Of a stretch of DNA of 59,514 nt, positions 43,049 through 52,259 are shown piece after piece. Every line of letters starts with the position of its first letter. The stretch's first letter is position 1. The notes beneath the pieces were generated by a model. That model made no database searches and was not told the origin of the DNA. It worked only from the letters and a program-made list of their open reading frames with translations. The stretch is from positions 1 to 59,514 of the forward strand of contig BDUA01000011.1 in assembly GCA_002897715.1 (NCBI GenBank), given 5' to 3'. The position numbers and the translations under genes were made by a program. Origin of the DNA: a bacterium BMS3Abin01. Its GTDB lineage: Bacteria; Actinomycetota; Thermoleophilia; BMS3ABIN01.

Positions 43049-43943
43049 CCGAATCCAGCACGATATCCATGGCCGTGGCCACCGCATCGTCTATACTCTG
43101 GTTGTCGATGACCGGGACATCGACCTTCCTGGCCCTTTCTACCAGATACCTCTGTATCAGCCTTATCTTCTCGATGTTGTCCAGATACTTCTTCAGGGAA
43201 CGTACCCCGTCCGTTTCCTGATCGCGCACGAAGAAATGGCTCTTGTGGTGATCCTCGTCCTTTACGATGAGCACCATCTGGATAACGATGGCATCATGCC
43301 AATATTCCTCGTTCAGGTAGCCGGGGACTATATGGGCCCCCTCCAGCACCATCCTCGTTCCCTCACGGATAGCCCTCTCGATGATAGCGTTGATACCTAC
43401 GCTCACCTTTTCGACCTGTTCGATATATCCGGCCAGGTCGCGGTTCACTCCCCGGGCCATATCCGGTCTCACCGCCTTTGCCGCCTCAAAGGATGAATAA
43501 TGTATGGCCGGCATCAACTCCTCGGAGAAGAAGGCCCGCATCACCTGCCGTACCGAATCACTGGAGGTCAGCCGCGTCACGCCCAGCCGGTGGGCCACCT
43601 GTGTGGCCAGGGTGCTCTTGCCCACCCCGGTGGCGCCGCCAATGAGGATGACAATGGGTTTCTCCAGCTTCCCCAACATACGCCACCGCCGGTAGCGCTC
43701 GGTAAAACTCTGTCCTTCCTCCTCGCCCAGGACCTGCTGGGCGATCTCACGCAGCCGCTTAAGCGAGATGCTCGACTGGCCGCTATCGTGAAGGTGCTGC
43801 TCGATCTCACGGGCTACATGGTAAGCGCGTTCCGGCGGCAGGCCCGTAGCCATGATGGACTGGGCCATCAGGCCCTTGGAGTACGGCAGGCCGTATTCCT
43901 TGTCCACAATCTGCAGATCTGGATGTATATCCTTTTCCGCCAT
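43002..43943 (-). CDS. 2-phosphoglycerate kinase
   Basis: 313 residues. N-terminal ATP-cone-like domain (about 5-90: YGLPYSKGLMAQSIMATGLPPERAYHVAREIEQHL), then a P-loop kinase with Walker A LIGGATGVGKSTLA and LTSSDSVRQVMRAFFS, as in archaeal 2-phosphoglycerate kinases. It makes 2,3-diphosphoglycerate from 2-phosphoglycerate and ATP, the first step to cyclic 2,3-diphosphoglycerate. The second-step gene lies 3 bp upstream in the same operon, which strongly supports the assignment. Confidence 0.88.
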   Translation of the reverse strand: MAEKDIHPDLQIVDKEYGLPYSKGLMAQSIMATGLPPERAYHVAREIEQHLHDSGQSSISLKRLREIAQQVLGEEEGQSFTERYRRWRMLGKLEKPIVILIGGATGVGKSTLATQVAHRLGVTRLTSSDSVRQVMRAFFSEELMPAIHYSSFEAAKAVRPDMARGVNRDLAGYIEQVEKVSVGINAIIERAIREGTRMVLEGAHIVPGYLNEEYWHDAIVIQMVLIVKDEDHHKSHFFVRDQETDGVRSLKKYLDNIEKIRLIQRYLVERARKVDVPVIDNQSIDDAVATAMDIVLDSVNRYQQSSGLMINTG

Positions 43944-43946
43944 AGG

Positions 43947-45314
43947 TCAACTGAAGTCGGCTATCGCCTGCTCGGCCAGGCCGATGACGAGACGCCCCAG
44001 ACGTTCATCTCCATCCACTTCCATCGGTACGTTGTCGCAGAAGACCACCTCGGTCCCCCGTCTTGCCGCCTCTTCCGCCACCACGTCCACTGCCGCAGCC
44101 TTGATCTCGGTAAGAAAAATATCCACCTCTCCCCCTCCAAGCTCCGAAAGAGCCTGGCGCAACTTTCTCCTGTCAGCCAGCTCCGTTGAGATAAAATCGA
44201 CGGTACAACCATATGTCGAAGAGATATACTCGGCGATACGGTCCACCACTTCCCCCTGGGCTGTCGTGAAATAGGCCACTCTCCTGCCGCGGATATCACC
44301 GTCCGGCTTCGGCCTCAACACCGTGGCCACTACTTCCGCCGACGGATTCAGCTCCCGGATATCCTTCTTAAGCTTTTCCACCTTCGCCGGGCTGGCGAGC
44401 GGCTCCTCACACATGGTCAGTACTACCAGATCCGATATCAGGATACGAAATGATCCCAGATACCCGAGAATATAATCATAGGGCTGGTCGGCGCCAGCGA
44501 CACAGATGGTCCTGTTGACCTTGATGGGCGGAAGGGCCGCGCCGCTCCCTTCAAACACCAGCAGGTCCGCCGGCAGCTTTTCCGCGATCCTGGCGCCCTC
44601 CACCACGTTGGAGATGAACGGTTCCCCTGCCAATCCGCCGCCGCAACGGCGGCAACCGATCGTCGTCACCGAGCTCAGGGCCGCGTCCTCCAGATAGTCC
44701 GAAGCCGCGTGCCGCCCCTGACGGCTGTACGCAAGCAGTTCATCCACACCGATATGGCGCTGCCGGCCCTCGATTACCTCCGGCTCCGGCGGCCCACCGC
44801 GTCCCATGGCCACCACGACTACGCCTTCGTCCCGGCCCGATGCGGAGAATGCCCTGGAAATTTCCCGGGCCATAAAACCGCTTACCGCGGTTTTGCCTAT
44901 CCTTTTGCCGGTACCGATAATGGAAACAGAGGGCTTCTGGGAAAGCTCATGAAAAGACGGTGGAAGTAAGGTAAAGTCTGCGCCCCGATATTCCGCCCCG
45001 GAAGCCAGTGTCAAACTGGCATACCGGAAACGCTCAACATATCCTAACACCGGCTCGTCGCTCAAGTCAATCACTACTTCGGGCTCATGTTCGCTGATGG
45101 CCAGCAACAGCGCTTCCGACGCGTCCTCGTGCAGAAACACGGGAACACCGTACTCATTCTGTTCCGCGTCGCCTACCAGCGAGGTGTCGATCTTCTCCGT
45201 GCCCCCGAGAAAGACCGCCGCGCGCAGGTCGAACCTGGCGGAGATCTCCTCCAGCGCCTCCCTGACTACCCCTGGATAATGCTCACCATCGATAAGGGCG
45301 ATAGCCCGCTTCAC
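43947..45314 (-). CDS. cpgS: Cyclic 2,3-diphosphoglycerate synthetase
   Basis: 455 residues. The opening MKRAIALIDGEHYPGVVREALEEI and AAVFLGGTEKI are characteristic of the CpgS family known from methanogens. The central P-loop-like motif is SIIGTGKRIGKTAVSGFMA, and the Cys-containing TIGCRRCGGG and VFEGSGAALPPIKVN follow. It cyclises 2,3-diphosphoglycerate with ATP to a trianionic compatible solute that protects proteins against heat. It overlaps the metallophosphoesterase gene by 4 bp and precedes the kinase by 3 bp. Confidence 0.9.
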   Translation of the reverse strand: MKRAIALIDGEHYPGVVREALEEISARFDLRAAVFLGGTEKIDTSLVGDAEQNEYGVPVFLHEDASEALLLAISEHEPEVVIDLSDEPVLGYVERFRYASLTLASGAEYRGADFTLLPPSFHELSQKPSVSIIGTGKRIGKTAVSGFMAREISRAFSASGRDEGVVVVAMGRGGPPEPEVIEGRQRHIGVDELLAYSRQGRHAASDYLEDAALSSVTTIGCRRCGGGLAGEPFISNVVEGARIAEKLPADLLVFEGSGAALPPIKVNRTICVAGADQPYDYILGYLGSFRILISDLVVLTMCEEPLASPAKVEKLKKDIRELNPSAEVVATVLRPKPDGDIRGRRVAYFTTAQGEVVDRIAEYISSTYGCTVDFISTELADRRKLRQALSELGGGEVDIFLTEIKAAAVDVVAEEAARRGTEVVFCDNVPMEVDGDERLGRLVIGLAEQAIADFS

Positions 45315-46147
45315 CCGGAACTCTCCTTGTTTTGGTCTGCCGATTTCTCAAAAGCGAAGGTGGATGGATAGAACTTGATTATCTGGTCAGCGTCGTGGAA
45401 GGGGTATTTCCTCCAGACCGTTACCTGGTCGTCACTGATCTCGATAACATTGTAGCAGGGACGCACCTTGCCGCGAAGCCTGAGGGTGCAGACGGTACCG
45501 GCATTGACGGCGAACATATTCTCCAGGCGCCAGGCGTTGGGTACATGCTTGTGGCCGCTCAGCACCAGGTTGACGCCGCACTCCTGCAGCACCTGCAGGG
45601 TATCGCCGGCGTCATAGACCACATTGCGCTCACGACCCGTTCCGGGGACGGGCAACAGGTGATGGTGCAGCATGAAGACCCGGAAATTGGCAGGCGTCTC
45701 GAACTGCTCCTTCAGCCAATGGTAACGATGGCGGCCGATGGTTCCGTAATCGAGATCGGGCTCGGACGAGTCCACACCGATGATACTGATGCCGTCCCGG
45801 TGACGGCAGACCTGCCGGGAGCCGAACATGTCCTCAAAGTGCACATAGCCCACATTGCGGGCGTCGTGATTCCCCGGCACCACCAGCATATTCTCACACT
45901 GGATCTTGTCCAGATAGCTCTTGGCCAGCAGGTATTCCTGCTTGAACCCCTCATTGGTCAGGTCGCCGGTAACGACCACCACGTTAGGCTTGAGTTCGTT
46001 CAGTTCGATAACAGCGCGGTCCATGAGGTTGGGAACGAAATACTGCGAACCGGCATGCATATCAGATATATGGGCCACGACGAACGGCTTGTCTTTGGTG
46101 ATGCCCCCGGATTTTTCCGATGACGACACGGTTGCTTCAGGGTTCAT
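45311..46147 (-). CDS. Calcineurin-like metallophosphoesterase
   Basis: 278 residues. Binuclear-metal motifs are all present: DMHAG (D-x-H), VVTGDLTNEG (GD), VPGNHDARNVG (GNHD), MLHHHLLPVP and the final SGHKHVP (GH-x-H). Related to the Icc/3',5'-cyclic-nucleotide phosphodiesterase group. The gene is translationally coupled (ATGA) to cpgS, so hydrolysis of cyclic 2,3-diphosphoglycerate or of a related cyclic phosphate is an attractive but unproven role. It could instead act on cyclic AMP or a nucleotide unrelated to cpgS. Starts 76 bp after coaX. Confidence 0.85.
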   Translation of the reverse strand: MNPEATVSSSEKSGGITKDKPFVVAHISDMHAGSQYFVPNLMDRAVIELNELKPNVVVVTGDLTNEGFKQEYLLAKSYLDKIQCENMLVVPGNHDARNVGYVHFEDMFGSRQVCRHRDGISIIGVDSSEPDLDYGTIGRHRYHWLKEQFETPANFRVFMLHHHLLPVPGTGRERNVVYDAGDTLQVLQECGVNLVLSGHKHVPNAWRLENMFAVNAGTVCTLRLRGKVRPCYNVIEISDDQVTVWRKYPFHDADQIIKFYPSTFAFEKSADQNKESSG

Positions 46148-46222
46148 CGATATGTCTCCTGGTGATTGGGAAACGGCTTTTCAGCTTTCGGCTGGTGAAC
46201 GGCATTCCATGAGAGCGTGGGA

Positions 46223-47005
46223 CTATTCCTTTTGGTTCCTCGCATCAATGAGTTTCAAACCCTTCAGCGTCAGCAACGGGTCCACCCTGTCCAGCGAGTT
46301 CGTATGCGGAACTATCAACCCGGCATTACCGCCGGTGGCGATAGTCGCTATCGTACCGCTGCCGAGCTCCTCCCTTATACTTCCCACCATTCTATCTACC
46401 AAACCGGCGAAACCCAGCACTACGCCGGAGCAGAGAGAGGCGACCGTTGTCTTGCCGATGGCTGTCTCCGGCTCGCAGAGTTCTACCATGGACAGCCGGG
46501 CGGCTCTGGCGGCAAGAGCTTCCAGCGACACATCCACCCCCGGCGCGATGGCGCCGCCCAGGTATTCCCCTTCCGGGGAAATGGCGCAGAAGGTCGTGGC
46601 AGTTCCGAAATCAACCACTACGCAGGGACCCCCCAGCTGGTCAAGGGCCGCGACCGCATTGACGATCCTGTCGGCACCCACCTCGTGCGGATTGTTGATC
46701 AGAATCGGCAGCCCGGTGCGGGTCCCCGGCCCGACCACCACCACCTCCATGCCCCGGTAGCGCCCTGCCAGCAGTTCGTACTGGCCGGACAGGCTCGGCA
46801 CGACCGAGGATACGATTATCCGCCCGACCTCATCCAGGCGGGAACCGCTCAGCGCCAGCAAGGACGCGAAGGTCGCGGTCAGTTGATCGGCAGTCGCGTG
46901 CGGTTCGGTGGCTATGCGCCAATGCTCCTGGAGCCTGTCGCCGGAGAAAAGCCCGGCAACGGTTTGCGTATTGCCGATATCGATAGCAAGCAGCGAGGCT
47001 TCCAT
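46223..47005 (-). CDS. coaX: Type III pantothenate kinase
   Basis: 260 residues from the ATG at 47005; a longer in-frame start is possible but would add a non-conserved segment. Acetate/sugar-kinase fold: LLAIDIGNTQTVAGLF at the start, GADRIVNAVAA, CVVVDFGTATTF and GGAIAPGVDVSLEALAARAARL. It catalyses the first step of coenzyme A synthesis, phosphorylating pantothenate, and type III enzymes need a monovalent cation and are not inhibited by CoA. It lies in the cofactor gene run after bioY. Confidence 0.96.
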   Translation of the reverse strand: MEASLLAIDIGNTQTVAGLFSGDRLQEHWRIATEPHATADQLTATFASLLALSGSRLDEVGRIIVSSVVPSLSGQYELLAGRYRGMEVVVVGPGTRTGLPILINNPHEVGADRIVNAVAALDQLGGPCVVVDFGTATTFCAISPEGEYLGGAIAPGVDVSLEALAARAARLSMVELCEPETAIGKTTVASLCSGVVLGFAGLVDRMVGSIREELGSGTIATIATGGNAGLIVPHTNSLDRVDPLLTLKGLKLIDARNQKE

Positions 47006-47172
47006 AGCGAAAGAAGTGTAGCAGAGACCCGCGGGGAGCGCGAGCCTCAATCCTGCCGGCGCCAATCATCGCGAAATTCACACAGGTTATCCGCCTCCAG
47101 GCGATCACCCGGAACCCGGATCAGCGCCGGCCAGACTCCGGCGACCAGTCACACCGATAACCGGTATGAACA

Positions 47173-47805
47173 CTAGTCGTTCTCTGACTGCCGAGCCAGA
47201 TCCTTCGCCGCCGGTGTACTCCAGACATGTGAAGACTGCCCTACCAGACCGAGGCACAGGACCACTCCCATCAAGACCTTCAGCGCATCTCCCGGCAGGA
47301 AGGGATACATGCCGACCACCATGGCGGCGGTGAGGTTCATGCCGGTTACCAGTGCCAGCCAGGGGACCCCCACCGCGTAAATGACCATCGTTCCCGCTGT
47401 CAGGCCGACCGCGAACCTTACCGCCATCCGCCTCACAGGAAGGTATTCCACCAGCATCCCGGCTACAAACGCTCCGGCGATATATCCTGCCAGATAGCCG
47501 CCGGTAGGACCGGCCACGATTCCCGGACCGGCGGTGAACCTGGCGAAGACCGGTATGCCGGCCAGGCCCATGAGAACATATACGGACTGACTCAGCGCTC
47601 CCAGCCATTTTCCCAGTATGGCGCCGGAGAGCAGCGCAAACAGGCTGGCAAGAGCGATGGGGACGGGGCTGAACGGCAGAGGAACGGCAATCCAGGCGCC
47701 TACGGCCGTAAGCGCCGTAAAGAAAGCCACCCATACCATCTGCCTGATGGAAATACTGCTCACAAGACCTTCCGCCGATGCCGGTATTAACTCTGCATCA
47801 GCCAT
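47173..47805 (-). CDS. bioY: Biotin transporter BioY
   Basis: 210 residues from the ATG at 47805. Six predicted helices with the BioY pattern: MVWVAFFTALTAVGAWIAVPLPFSPVPI, GAILGKWLGALSQSVYVLMGLAGIPVFA and the conserved GPGIVAGPTGGYLAGYIAGA. It is the substrate-binding (S) component for biotin uptake, with or without an ECF module, which is not encoded nearby. It follows birA by 52 bp and has a candidate BirA site in that gap. Confidence 0.95.
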   Translation of the reverse strand: MADAELIPASAEGLVSSISIRQMVWVAFFTALTAVGAWIAVPLPFSPVPIALASLFALLSGAILGKWLGALSQSVYVLMGLAGIPVFARFTAGPGIVAGPTGGYLAGYIAGAFVAGMLVEYLPVRRMAVRFAVGLTAGTMVIYAVGVPWLALVTGMNLTAAMVVGMYPFLPGDALKVLMGVVLCLGLVGQSSHVWSTPAAKDLARQSEND

Positions 47806-47827
47806 TCTATGGGGGCAAACATCCAAC

Positions 47828-47857
47828 GTCAACCTGAAGATAACAATTAGTTTACAT
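47828..47857 (-). promoter_or_regulatory. Candidate BirA operator upstream of bioY
   Basis: Minus strand: TGTAAAC, then a ~15-nt spacer, then GTTGACG, compared with the bacterial BirA box TTGTAAAC-N15-GTTTACAA. The left arm matches perfectly and the right arm at 5 of 7 bases. It lies between birA and bioY, and BirA here has the DNA-binding domain needed. Confidence 0.4.
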
Positions 47858-48841
47858 TCATCCCGGCCTGCCGCTACCGTCTATGGTGACTTCACCGCTG
47901 AACAGGGAAATCTTCTCCCCGCCGGGCCTCTCCAGCAGCAGCCTTCCCTCGGCGTCGATACCGGCCGCCCTGCCATCTATAACCCCTTCCGGCGTCTTCA
48001 CCCTTATCTTCCTACCCTGCAGGATGTCCAGCCGGAGGAACTCCTCACGGTAAGGGTCCAGGCCGGCGGCGGGACGGACGGCAAGCCACAGGCGGTCCAG
48101 CTCGCCCAGCAGCGCCACGGCCAGGTCCTTACGCGACACCCGGGTGCCGGCCACTTCCGCCAGGGAGACAGCCGACCCCTCGAGTTCCGTTCCCCGGAAA
48201 CTGTTGTTGACGTTGACGCCTATGCTGTCGATGATCCATCTCACCCGGTCCAGTTCGGCGCCCATCTCCACCAGCACGCCGCCCAGCTTCAATCCTTCCA
48301 GATAGATATCATTGGGCCATTTGAGGCCGGGGCGAACATCCACCGTAGCGGCTATGGCCCGCGCCACGGCTACCGCCGTAGCCAGGCTGAACAGGGGGAC
48401 GCGGGTAGGAACGATGCCTGAATAGAAGATGACGGACATGGCGATCGCCTTTCCCCCGGGGGTCGACCAGCCACGCCCCATGCGGCCCCGTCCGGCTTTC
48501 TGGCTCTCAGCGATCACTACCGTGCCCTCAGGGGTGCCGCGGTCCACCAGCGCCCGCGCCTCATCGGCGGTGGAGCCGGTCTCCTCCAGGTGAACGATAC
48601 GGCTGCCCACGACCCTGGCCCTGAGCCGCGGGGCTATCTCCACCGGAAACAGTTTATCCGGCCGGCTCACCAGCCGGTATCCGTTCCTGGGCGACGCCTC
48701 TATCTCGTATCCGCTGTTACGCAGCTTGACGATGTGTTTCCAGACGGCGGAACGGGTGATATCAAGCTCATCGCTTATCTCTTCACCGGAACGATAGTTT
48801 CTGCCTGATATCTCACTGAGGATCTTCTCCTCTATGTTCAT
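47858..48841 (-). CDS. birA: Bifunctional biotin ligase/biotin operon repressor BirA
   Basis: 327 residues from the ATG at 48841, which overlaps the nadC stop by 4 bp. N-terminal winged HTH (EKILSEISGRNYRSGEEISDELDITRSAVWKHIVKLRNSGYEI), then the ligase domain with the biotinyl-AMP loop KAGRGRMGRGWSTPGGKAIAMS and KWPNDIYLEGLKLGGVLVEM, and a C-terminal SH3-like domain. It attaches biotin to the carboxyl-carrier protein and can repress biotin genes, the likely target being bioY next door. Confidence 0.96.
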   Translation of the reverse strand: MNIEEKILSEISGRNYRSGEEISDELDITRSAVWKHIVKLRNSGYEIEASPRNGYRLVSRPDKLFPVEIAPRLRARVVGSRIVHLEETGSTADEARALVDRGTPEGTVVIAESQKAGRGRMGRGWSTPGGKAIAMSVIFYSGIVPTRVPLFSLATAVAVARAIAATVDVRPGLKWPNDIYLEGLKLGGVLVEMGAELDRVRWIIDSIGVNVNNSFRGTELEGSAVSLAEVAGTRVSRKDLAVALLGELDRLWLAVRPAAGLDPYREEFLRLDILQGRKIRVKTPEGVIDGRAAGIDAEGRLLLERPGGEKISLFSGEVTIDGSGRPG

Positions 48842-49686
48842 GCCTCTACCTCCAGGCTGAAGTCCACGGCGACGGCGGCGTTGGTTATGGCCCCTACCGA
48901 AATGATATCGGCGCCCGCCTCGGCGTAAGCACGAACGTTCTCCAGCCCGATCCCCCCTGATGCCTCTATCACCACCCGGCCCGCTGCCATATCCACACAT
49001 CGGCGCACATCGTCCGGCTCCATGTTATCCAGCAGCACCGTATCCACCCCCGCCGGCAGCGCCTGTTCCAGCTGTTGTAACGTATCCACCTCGACCTCGA
49101 TGGCCGTCCCTTCACCCAGAGCCCCTCTCACGGTGGTCACAGCCTCGCTGACGCCCCCGGCTGCGGCGATGTGGTTATCCTTTATCAGAACCGCGTCGTA
49201 CAGGCCCATGCGGTGTGTCTCACCGCCGCCGTGAACAACGGCCCGCTTCTCCAGAAAGCGCATACCGGGAGATGTCTTGCGCGTAGCCGCGATTCGCGCC
49301 GGCAGACCCTGAAGAGCGTCGACAAAACGTCGGGTCAGGGTGGCTACGCCCGAGAGGCGCGCCATGAAATTCAAAACGGTGCGCTCGGCCGTGAGAATGG
49401 ATAAAAGCTTCCCTTCCAGCCGCGCCACCTCTGCTCCCGCGGGAACCGCCTGGCCCTCTTCGACCAGCGCCAGCCATGCCAGGTCGCCGTCCACCTGGCT
49501 ACAGACCTCGACGGCCGCCGCCAGCCCGGAAACGGTACAGGCCTCCCTGGTCAATACGCGGGCCGCGCCCGACTCCCCCCTGAAGAATACCGACTGTGAC
49601 GTGATATCGCCCGCCTCCCCCAGGTCCTCCGCCAGCGCCAACTCCACTATGCGTACCAGCTCCGTTCTGCTGTTATCCATCGCCAC
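48838..49686 (-). CDS. nadC: Nicotinate-nucleotide pyrophosphorylase (quinolinate phosphoribosyltransferase)
   Basis: 282 residues. Family motifs: LAEDLGEAGDITSQSV at the start, TVLNFMARLSGVATLTRRFVDAL, ARIAATRKTSPGMRFLEKRAVVHGGGETHRMGLYDAVLIKDNH and the final EASGGIGLENVRAYAEAGADIISVGAIT. It converts quinolinate and PRPP to nicotinate mononucleotide, the third step of de novo NAD synthesis. It overlaps nadB by 14 bp and birA by 4 bp. Confidence 0.97.
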   Translation of the reverse strand: MAMDNSRTELVRIVELALAEDLGEAGDITSQSVFFRGESGAARVLTREACTVSGLAAAVEVCSQVDGDLAWLALVEEGQAVPAGAEVARLEGKLLSILTAERTVLNFMARLSGVATLTRRFVDALQGLPARIAATRKTSPGMRFLEKRAVVHGGGETHRMGLYDAVLIKDNHIAAAGGVSEAVTTVRGALGEGTAIEVEVDTLQQLEQALPAGVDTVLLDNMEPDDVRRCVDMAAGRVVIEASGGIGLENVRAYAEAGADIISVGAITNAAVAVDFSLEVEA

Positions 49687-51325
49687 CGGACACCTCTCCC
49701 TGTCTCCTGTCCCCTTTCAGGCGGAAGTTGATATGGTGCCTCCACCTGGCATCATCCCTTTGCGGATAATCTTCCCGCAGGTGGACGCCACGGCTCTCTT
49801 TTCTCAACAGCGCCGCCCGCGTTATATGGCCGGCCACGGTTATCAGGTTATAGAGTTCATACTCCTCCGGACTGGCTCCGGGCGGTTCCAGTTCCGCCAG
49901 CAGCGAACCTATCCGTCCCAGGGCCCGGGCCAGGCCGTGCTGGTCACGAACCATGCCCACGTCCACCGTCATCAGCTTCTGCAGCCGCCGGCGGATATCC
50001 GCCAGTCGCGCCGGTTCGTTCTTCCCCGTTGCCGGCGCCGGCAGCTCTATGGTCAGCCGCCGCGCCGAGCCTCCGGAGGCACCGGCGTAACGGTCGAGGT
50101 CGCGCACGATGCGGTCGCTGAACACCAGCCCCTCCAGCAGGGAGTTGCTGGCCAGACGGTTGGCCCCATGCACCCCGGTGTTGGAGACTTCACCGCTGGC
50201 ATACAGGCCGGGCAGAGTGGTCCGGCCCCAGAGGTCCGTGGTAACGCCGCCGATCATGTAATGGGCGACGGGGGCGACGGGCACCCGGTCGCGGCAGAGG
50301 TCGTAGCCACGGTCACGCAGGGTCTCGTAGACCGTGGGAAACCGCTGCCTGATCTTCCGGCAATCCAGATGGGTGGCATCCAGGTAGAGGAACTCGTGGC
50401 CCGATGCCGACATCTGCCTGACCATCTCCTTGACCACCACGTCCCTGGGGCCCAGCTCCGCCTGGGGATGCACGCCCACCATGAACCTCTCACCGTCGTG
50501 GTTGAGCAGGTAGGCGCCTTCGCCCCTGAGCGCTTCCGTGATGAGGAAAATGGGCGATTCGTCGGCGTACAGGCCCGTGGGGTGAAACTGGACGAACTCC
50601 ATGTCGCCGATGGCGGCGCCGGCACGCCAGGCCATGGCCATGCCATCGCCGGTGGCTACGGCGGGGTTGGTGGTGAACGAATATACCTGGCCGCTGCCGC
50701 CGGTGGCCAGGACCGTGGCCGAAGCGTAATCCAGCGTGAACTCGCCGGTCCTGAGATTGAGGGAGACGGCGCCCACGCAACGGCCGCCGCTGGTGAGCAG
50801 GTCCACCACGAACTCCTGTTCCAGAACCTGTACGCGGCTGCCCGAGCGCATCGCCTGGGCCAGAGAGCTGGCTACCTCGCTGCCGGTGGCGTCGCCGCCG
50901 GCGTGGGCTATGCGGGGTACGGAATGGGCGCCTTCGCTGGCCAGCACCAGATCCCCCCCGGAGCGATCAAACTTGGGGCATATCTCCATCAGTTCGCGTA
51001 CCCGGTCCGGCCCTTCGTTTACCAGGATCCTTACCGCTTCCTCTTTGCACAGGCCGGCGCCGGCGCGCATGGTGTCCTCCAGGTGCAACTGGGGTGAATC
51101 CTGTTCGCTGAGGGCGGCGGCGATACCCCCCTGGGCCAGGAAAGTGGTGGTGTCCCTGAGTACGCTCTTGCTGATAAGCGCCACCTTCCAGCGACGGGCG
51201 GCACCGACGGCGGCGGTGAGCCCGCCTATACCGCTGCCGATGACGATAACATCATGGAACCGTCTGGCCGGTTCGCCGTCCGTTGCCGCCAGCATGAATG
51301 GGTGCGTCGTCACTGGATACGGCAT
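49673..51325 (-). CDS. nadB: L-aspartate oxidase
   Basis: 550 residues. N-terminal FAD-binding motif VIVIGSGIGGLTAA, the covalent/active-site region AQGGIAAALSEQDSP, AVLATGGSGQVYSFTTNP and the C-terminal APVAHYMIGGVTTDLWGRTTLPGLYASGEVSNTGVHGANRLASNSLLEGLVF typical of the succinate-dehydrogenase flavoprotein superfamily. It oxidises aspartate to iminoaspartate. Between nadA (13 bp) and nadC (overlap). Confidence 0.97.
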   Translation of the reverse strand: MPYPVTTHPFMLAATDGEPARRFHDVIVIGSGIGGLTAAVGAARRWKVALISKSVLRDTTTFLAQGGIAAALSEQDSPQLHLEDTMRAGAGLCKEEAVRILVNEGPDRVRELMEICPKFDRSGGDLVLASEGAHSVPRIAHAGGDATGSEVASSLAQAMRSGSRVQVLEQEFVVDLLTSGGRCVGAVSLNLRTGEFTLDYASATVLATGGSGQVYSFTTNPAVATGDGMAMAWRAGAAIGDMEFVQFHPTGLYADESPIFLITEALRGEGAYLLNHDGERFMVGVHPQAELGPRDVVVKEMVRQMSASGHEFLYLDATHLDCRKIRQRFPTVYETLRDRGYDLCRDRVPVAPVAHYMIGGVTTDLWGRTTLPGLYASGEVSNTGVHGANRLASNSLLEGLVFSDRIVRDLDRYAGASGGSARRLTIELPAPATGKNEPARLADIRRRLQKLMTVDVGMVRDQHGLARALGRIGSLLAELEPPGASPEEYELYNLITVAGHITRAALLRKESRGVHLREDYPQRDDARWRHHINFRLKGDRRQGEVSGGDG

Positions 51326-51338
51326 GGGTGGCTTCCTC

Positions 51339-52259
51339 TCAGGTGTAGGAGACCATAGCCTCGACCGCTGCCAGGGCCCGCTTGCGTATATGCTCGTCCA
51401 GCCGGATCTGGTACCGTTCTTCGCGCAGGGTCTGGACAGCCTTGGCCAGTGTGGTCATCTTCATATTAGGGCATATGGCCCGGTTGGTGGGCGAGTAGAA
51501 ATGCTTATCCGGGTTCTCTTTTTTAAGGCGATGGATGAGACCCATCTCAGTGGCGATGATGAACTCCCCGGCGCTGGAGGCGGCGGCGTAGCGGATCATG
51601 CCTGAGGTGCTCTCCAGGCTGCCGGCTATCTCCTGCACCCCGGGAAGACACTCGGGGTGGGCCAGAACCACTGCTTGCGGATGCTCCTGTTTCGTCCTGA
51701 GAATATCCTCCAGGGTGATGTTGTCGTGCGTGGGACAGAAACCGTCCCATTTGATGAGCCGGCGGCCCGTCTGTTTTTCCACGTACATGGCCAGGTTGCG
51801 GTCGGGTATGAATATGACATCCCTGCCAGCGGGGATATTGGACACCACCTTGGCGGCGTTGGCGCTGGTGCAACAGATATCGGTCTCCGCCTTGACCGCT
51901 GCCGAGGTGTTGACATAAGCCACGACCAGGGCCTCCGGATGTTCCGCCTTCAGCTTGACCAGGTCTTCGGCGGTGATCATATCCGCCATGGGGCAGCCGG
52001 CGTTGATGTCCGACAGCAGGACCTTCTTGCCGGGCGACAGGATGTACGCCGTCTCCGCCATGAAATGAACACCGCAGAACAGGATAATACGGGCATCCGT
52101 CTCGGCCGCCAGACGCGAGAGTTCCAGCGAGTCACCGGTGAAATCCGCCACATCCTGTACCTCGGGACGCTGGTAATTGTGGGCGATTATCAGCGCGTTC
52201 TTTTCCCGCGCCAGCTCCCTCAGCTCTTCCTGCAACGGTCCGTAATCTACCTGGCTCAT
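51339..52259 (-). CDS. nadA: Quinolinate synthase
   Basis: 306 residues. Typical motifs: NALIIAHNYQRPEVQDVADFTGDSLELSR, ILFCGVHFMAETAYILSPGKKVLLSD, AGCPMAD, DICCTSANAAKVV, and WDGFCPTHDNITLEDI with HPECLPGVQE, which supply the cysteines for the [4Fe-4S] cluster. It condenses iminoaspartate with dihydroxyacetone phosphate. Start overlaps the folK stop by 4 bp. Confidence 0.97.
   Translation of the reverse strand: MSQVDYGPLQEELRELAREKNALIIAHNYQRPEVQDVADFTGDSLELSRLAAETDARIILFCGVHFMAETAYILSPGKKVLLSDINAGCPMADMITAEDLVKLKAEHPEALVVAYVNTSAAVKAETDICCTSANAAKVVSNIPAGRDVIFIPDRNLAMYVEKQTGRRLIKWDGFCPTHDNITLEDILRTKQEHPQAVVLAHPECLPGVQEIAGSLESTSGMIRYAAASSAGEFIIATEMGLIHRLKKENPDKHFYSPTNRAICPNMKMTTLAKAVQTLREERYQIRLDEHIRKRALAAVEAMVSYT

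Noticed and set aside
47105-47734. 209-residue frame overlapping bioY
   Set aside because: It is in another frame of bioY, Arg/Gly-rich and without recognisable domains.
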